Shown here piece after piece: positions 60,494 through 64,000 of a DNA stretch of 64,000 bases. This DNA comes from Psychroflexus lacisalsi (GTDB taxonomy: Bacteria; Bacteroidota; Bacteroidia; Flavobacteriales; Flavobacteriaceae). The notes beneath the pieces were generated by a model. The model was not told where the DNA came from and made no database searches. It saw only the letters and a list, made by a program, of their open reading frames with translations. Positions within the stretch are counted from its first letter, which is position 1. Each line of letters opens with the position of its first letter. Location: assembly GCF_020164495.1 (NCBI RefSeq), contig NZ_JAIQYZ010000001.1, forward strand, positions 248,001 to 312,000, read 5' to 3'. The position numbers were made by a program, and so were the translations under genes.

Positions 60494-62761
60494 ATGGAAA
60501 CGCTTTACATGTCCCTCATTGTTCTTCTGTTTTTACTCGCCATAGCCGACCTGGTTGTGGGGGTGAGTAACGACGCTGTGAACTTCTTGAACTCAGCGAT
60601 AGGGTCAAAAGCCGTACCTATGCGTACCATTTTGATTGTGGCGGGCTTAGGTGTCTTGGTGGGTGCTGTATTCTCTTCGGGCTTGATGGAGGTCGCTCGA
60701 AAGGGAATCTTCAACCCCGAACTCTTTTTTTTCGATGAAATCATCATTATCTTTTTAGCGGTCTTGATCACCGATATTCTTTTGCTCGATTTTTTCAATT
60801 CCATTGGAATTCCCACCTCTACCACCGTTTCTGTCGTTTTTGAATTGCTCGGTGCTGCCGTTGTTATTTCCTTGCTGAAGCTTTATGAAAGTGGTGAAGG
60901 TTTTGAGGGCTTAAAGCAGTTCATCAACGTTGAAAAAGCTTCAGAAATTAGTTTTGGAATTTTGCTTTCGGTCTTTATCGCCTTTGGAGTGGGGGCTATA
61001 GTTCAGTTCATTTCCAGACTGATTTTTTCTTTCGATTACCACAGGAACCTAAAATATATTGGAGGTTTATACGGAGGCGTATCTCTATCAGCAATCACCT
61101 ATTTTATACTTTTAAAAGGAACCAATTCCATTACTTTTTTAGATCAGAATGTGATTGAGCAGGTTCTGGAAAATAAGCTGTGGATCATCGGGTTCAGTTT
61201 CGTGTTCTGGACAGTGATTTCCCAAATGCTGATTCAGATCTTTCGCTTTCACATCTTAAAAGTGATTGTGGTTTTAGGAACCTTTGCTCTGGCTCTGGCT
61301 TTTGCGGGCAACGATTTAGTGAACTTCATCGGAGTAAGTATTGCTGCCTGGCAGTCGTTTTTGTTGTGGCAGGAAGCCTTTTTAGCTTCTGGGGTATTAC
61401 CATCTCAATTTCTTATGGATGGATTGTCGGGTGAAGTACAGACTCCAGCTTACTTGTTGGTGATCGCAGGAGCGATTATGGTCGTTACCCTTTGGTTTTC
61501 CAGCAAGGCGCAATATGTGGTACAAACTGGCGTAAACCTCGGCCGGCAAGGGGAAGGTCAGGAGCGCTTTAAGCCCAATGCTTTGTCAAGAACCGTAGTC
61601 AGGTATTCTGTATTTGTCGGTCAAACTTTTTCTCAGGTCCTGTCAGACCCTGTTCAGGATAAAATCAATTCCAGATTTAGCTTTCCTGAAAAAGCCTTTG
61701 GTTACAAAAAAGGCGTTGCCAAACCTGCTTTTGACTTATTAAGAGCTTCGGTTAATCTCGTGCTGGCGAGTATCCTGATTTCTTTAGCGACGAGTTATAC
61801 TTTGCCTTTGTCTACGACCTACGTCACGTTTATGGTGGCGATGGGAACTTCATTTGGAGATAGGGCCTGGGGAAGAGAAAGTGCGGTATATCGCGTGGCT
61901 GGCGTGTTTAATGTAATTGGAAGCTGGATTGCTACAGCTGCCATTGCCTTTACAGCAGCAGGACTCTTATCGCTGATCATCTGGTTTGGAACCTACTATG
62001 CGATTGGTGCACTGCTTATTCTGGCACTGTTTTCTATTGTGAGGAGTGCAATTCGTCACTCCAAACGCGTTAGATACGAACGGAATCACAAGAAGTTCAA
62101 CAAAACCGATATCATTACCATTAATGAAATCACTAAAGAATCCTCTGAAAATATTGTAAAGATTATTTCTGGAATTAATCATCTATTACTCGATGTGGTG
62201 AATAACCTGGGGTATCATGATTTGAGTCGTTTCAAAAAGAGTTTAAAAACTCAGGAAGAACTTGAGCTGATCATCGATGAACTAAAGGACAATATTTTTT
62301 ATTACATCAAGTCACTGGAAGATACCAATGTGGAGGCGTCAAAATTCTATGTATTGACGCTGGATTATCTCCAGGATATGGTGCAGTCCTTAGCTTATAT
62401 CACCAGGAGTAGCCATACCCACGTGAGCAATAATCATAAAAATCTAAAGTTTAGTCAGATTCGCGATCTTAAGAGTGTTCAGCGGGATTTAGATGAGGTG
62501 TATAATGAATTGGTAAAAGCCTTTCAGAATTCAGAATTTGATAGCATTCAGGCCTTAATCACCAATGAAAAGAAGGTCTTAGATAAAATATCGGACTTGC
62601 TTCAAAAGCAAATTGAAAGAATCCGTGACACCGAAAATAGTCCTAAAAATTCAAAACTTTACTTCGGAATTCTACTCGAGACCAAAAACTTAACCAAAAC
62701 CTCTATTGCTTTATTGGAGTTGTTTAAGGATTATTACGAAGAAGCCCGGCAGGAGTTTTGA
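60494..62761 (+). CDS. PiT-family inorganic phosphate transporter with C-terminal PhoU-like domain
   Basis: A 755-residue inner-membrane protein. The two PiT signatures are GVSNDAVNFLNSAIGS (about 23-38) and FAGNDLVNFIGVSIAA (about 269-284), one in each inverted half, with ~12 membrane segments over residues 1-520. PTSTTVSVVFELLG and PLSTTYVTFMVAMGTSFGDRAW are the paired conserved loops. The last ~220 residues (from about 540) are soluble and helical with the look of a PhoU-type domain. It should import phosphate with a cation. It stands alone, with repeat-filled gaps on both sides. Confidence 0.9.
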   Translation: METLYMSLIVLLFLLAIADLVVGVSNDAVNFLNSAIGSKAVPMRTILIVAGLGVLVGAVFSSGLMEVARKGIFNPELFFFDEIIIIFLAVLITDILLLDFFNSIGIPTSTTVSVVFELLGAAVVISLLKLYESGEGFEGLKQFINVEKASEISFGILLSVFIAFGVGAIVQFISRLIFSFDYHRNLKYIGGLYGGVSLSAITYFILLKGTNSITFLDQNVIEQVLENKLWIIGFSFVFWTVISQMLIQIFRFHILKVIVVLGTFALALAFAGNDLVNFIGVSIAAWQSFLLWQEAFLASGVLPSQFLMDGLSGEVQTPAYLLVIAGAIMVVTLWFSSKAQYVVQTGVNLGRQGEGQERFKPNALSRTVVRYSVFVGQTFSQVLSDPVQDKINSRFSFPEKAFGYKKGVAKPAFDLLRASVNLVLASILISLATSYTLPLSTTYVTFMVAMGTSFGDRAWGRESAVYRVAGVFNVIGSWIATAAIAFTAAGLLSLIIWFGTYYAIGALLILALFSIVRSAIRHSKRVRYERNHKKFNKTDIITINEITKESSENIVKIISGINHLLLDVVNNLGYHDLSRFKKSLKTQEELELIIDELKDNIFYYIKSLEDTNVEASKFYVLTLDYLQDMVQSLAYITRSSHTHVSNNHKNLKFSQIRDLKSVQRDLDEVYNELVKAFQNSEFDSIQALITNEKKVLDKISDLLQKQIERIRDTENSPKNSKLYFGILLETKNLTKTSIALLELFKDYYEEARQEF

Positions 62762-63081
62762 GTTGGTGGACTGTTCACGGTTATCTGTTTTTTGTTCAGT
62801 CTTGAACTGTGTTGCCGTTATGTTTAAGACTTTTTGACTCAAGACTATTCGACTACACGATAAACCTTTGTCACCTCGAGCGAAACGCTGTGGCGAGAGA
62901 TCTTACCATTCATTGAGAAATGAAGATTCTTCACTCCGCTGCGCTGCATTCAGAATGATAGAAAACTTTTGACCCTTGACTCACGACCCAAGAACTAAGA
63001 CTCTTTGACCTACGAGTTACGACTATACGATTATACGGCTATACGATAAAATGTAAACTAGTGAACCAGTAAACCAGTTAA
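62762..63081. other. Non-coding gap with repeat fragments
   Basis: No gene seen. It contains a partial TGTCATTC-family element (~62870-62960, ending TTCAGAATGATAG) and word-mosaic sequence (ACGACTATACGATTATACGG, GAACCAGTAAACCAGTTAAC) running up to the stop codon of the next leftward gene. Confidence 0.65.
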
Positions 63082-63448
63082 CTAGCCCTTGTTCTTATTC
63101 TCAAAATGGCGTATCAAATTAATAAGTTGCTTGCCTATCAATTGATTATGTTTTTCTAGATCTTGAAATTGATTACCAGTCAAATACTTTAGATTTTTAG
63201 CTATGATAAGCTGTGTTTCTATTTCCGTATTACTCCCTAATGCTATATACAAAAACCTTATTTTTTTCTTTAATTCCTTTTCTAGCAAAGCCTTCTGAAA
63301 TATTAGATGGTACAGAGACAGCAGCTCTTCTTATCTGACTTGTTAGCCCATATTGTTCTGTTTTCGGAAACTCATTAGTCTCTTTATAAAGTTCTGTAAC
63401 AAAACCAATTGACTCCTTCCAAACCTCCAAATCTTTGTGTGTTTTCAT
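63082..63448 (-). pseudogene. Four-helix-bundle (S23/IVP-family) gene with a homopolymer frameshift
   Basis: Read leftward, the N-terminal part is MKTHKDLEVWKESIGFVTEL and RRAAVSVPSNISEGFARKGIKE, a textbook four-helix-bundle start. The C-terminal part, IRFLYIALGSNTEIETQL to RHFENKNKG, lies in another frame. They join if a run of seven A (T7 at 63261-63267 on the + strand) is read as six, which gives GIKEKIRFLYIALGS, the normal family sequence. The intact protein would be about 122 residues. It is a slippage mutation, a phase-variable tract or a sequencing error. It is a diverged paralogue of the intact gene at 32545. Confidence 0.85.
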
Positions 63449-63501
63449 AGCTCTATATTTAATGCCTAAAACTTGTGTATTAATTCTGGAAAATTTAAAT
63501 T

Positions 63502-63620
63502 TTGACCAGTTGACCAGTTGACCAGTTGACCAGTTGACCAGTTGACCAGTTGACCAGTTGACCAGTTGACCAGTTGACCAGTTGACCAGTTGACCAGTTG
63601 ACCAGTTGACCAGTTGACCA
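63502..63620. repeat. Octanucleotide tandem array (TTGACCAG)n
   Basis: About 15 uninterrupted copies of the 8-bp unit TTGACCAG. It lies between the leftward four-helix-bundle pseudogene and the rightward cobalamin adenosyltransferase gene, ending ~60 nt before the latter's -7 box. Confidence 0.95.
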
Positions 63621-63679
63621 GCTACAATTTACTCAAAAATTGCCATCATTTATAACCTTCCACTTACTTTCGATATCAT

Positions 63680-63687
63680 TATATTTG
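63680..63687 (+). promoter_or_regulatory. -7 promoter box for the adenosyltransferase gene
   Basis: TATATTTG fits TAnnTTTG, 14 nt before the start codon; no convincing -33 box. Confidence 0.5.
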
Positions 63688-63701
63688 AAAAAAGAAAACG
63701 C

Positions 63702-64000
63702 ATGAAAATATATACCAAAACAGGCGACAAAGGGACCACTTCCTTATTTGGAGGAAAGCGAGTGGCAAAACATAACATAAGAATAGATAGCTACGGAACA
63801 GTAGACGAGTTGAATGCCAACTTAGGCTTGGTGAGAGATCAGGATTTGGATAAAGACTCTAAAGAGGGCTTGATCACAATTCAGGAGAAATTGTTTACAG
63901 TGGGAGCAATTTTAGCCTCAGATCCTGGCAAATCATCGAATGCATCAAAAATCCCTGAACTCAAAGCCGACGACATTAGGTTTCTGGAAAAAGAAATCGA
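63702..64000 (+). CDS. Cob(I)yrinic acid a,c-diamide adenosyltransferase, PduO type (3' end beyond window)
   Basis: The visible ~99 residues begin MKIYTKTGDKGTTSLFGGKR, the ATP-binding signature of PduO-type ATP:cob(I)alamin adenosyltransferases, followed by SYGTVDELNANLGLVR, the second conserved block. The enzyme attaches the 5'-deoxyadenosyl group to cobalamin to make coenzyme B12. The frame is open to the window edge; family length is about 190 residues, so roughly half is seen. Confidence 0.93.
   Translation, partial: MKIYTKTGDKGTTSLFGGKRVAKHNIRIDSYGTVDELNANLGLVRDQDLDKDSKEGLITIQEKLFTVGAILASDPGKSSNASKIPELKADDIRFLEKEI

Overview
The window looks like a chromosomal segment of a marine-type member of the Flavobacteriaceae (Bacteroidota). 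This rests on low GC, Bacteroidota-type promoters (TAnnTTTG at the -7 position) ahead of several genes, a very large secreted protein with a type IX secretion C-terminal sorting domain, a FadL-type porin beside an SGNH lipoprotein, a DnaE with an exonuclease fused to its N-terminus, and an O-antigen/capsule locus of flavobacterial style. No rRNA, tRNA or CRISPR array was recognised.

Layout. 1-9.4 kb: housekeeping genes (two SGNH lipoproteins around a FadL transporter, a small holin-like membrane protein, a CPBP protease, then tig, clpP and clpX, and a secreted M24 peptidase). 9.4-13.5 kb: a tightly overlapping phenylalanine/tyrosine operon (pheA, aminotransferase, tyrA, DAHP synthase-chorismate mutase). 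It is preceded by what reads as a Phe/Tyr leader peptide plus terminator/antiterminator, the strongest new regulatory element here. 13.5-14.9 kb: a RAYT-type (IS200-like) transposase bracketed by arrays of its probable REP hairpins. 14.9-25.4 kb: dnaE and a ~1,944-residue T9SS-secreted modular protein. 25.4-33.2 kb: gene-poor and repeat-rich, holding a CBS-domain protein, a secreted zinc metalloprotease and an S23-type four-helix-bundle gene bracketed by unusual inverted word arrays. 33.2-57.8 kb: a surface polysaccharide locus transcribed entirely on the + strand. 57.8-64 kb: an OmpA-family protein, another repeat-rich gap, a PiT phosphate transporter, a frameshifted four-helix-bundle gene, and the start of a cobalamin adenosyltransferase gene.

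The polysaccharide locus combines an enterobacterial-common-antigen-like set (wecB, a hexapeptide acyltransferase, wecE, a Wzx flippase, a WecF-type transferase), an EpsG-type polymerase, two tandem NodB-like proteins, several glycosyltransferases, a CDP-6-deoxyhexose pathway (rfbF, rfbG, epimerase, reductase; no rfbH seen), two asparagine synthase-type amidotransferases, an ATP-grasp protein, a PglC-like initiating transferase and a PglD-like acetyltransferase. Signs of recent change are an rmlA remnant, an in-frame stop in the first asnB, and the word arrays at the wecB border.

The other recurring theme is non-coding. A ~180 bp dispersed repeat occurs four times, and 7 bp and 8 bp tandem arrays, REP hairpins, a MITE-like element and degenerate short-word mosaics fill nearly every long intergenic gap outside the polysaccharide operon. 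Small ORFs (the RAYT and both four-helix-bundle genes) sit between such arrays.
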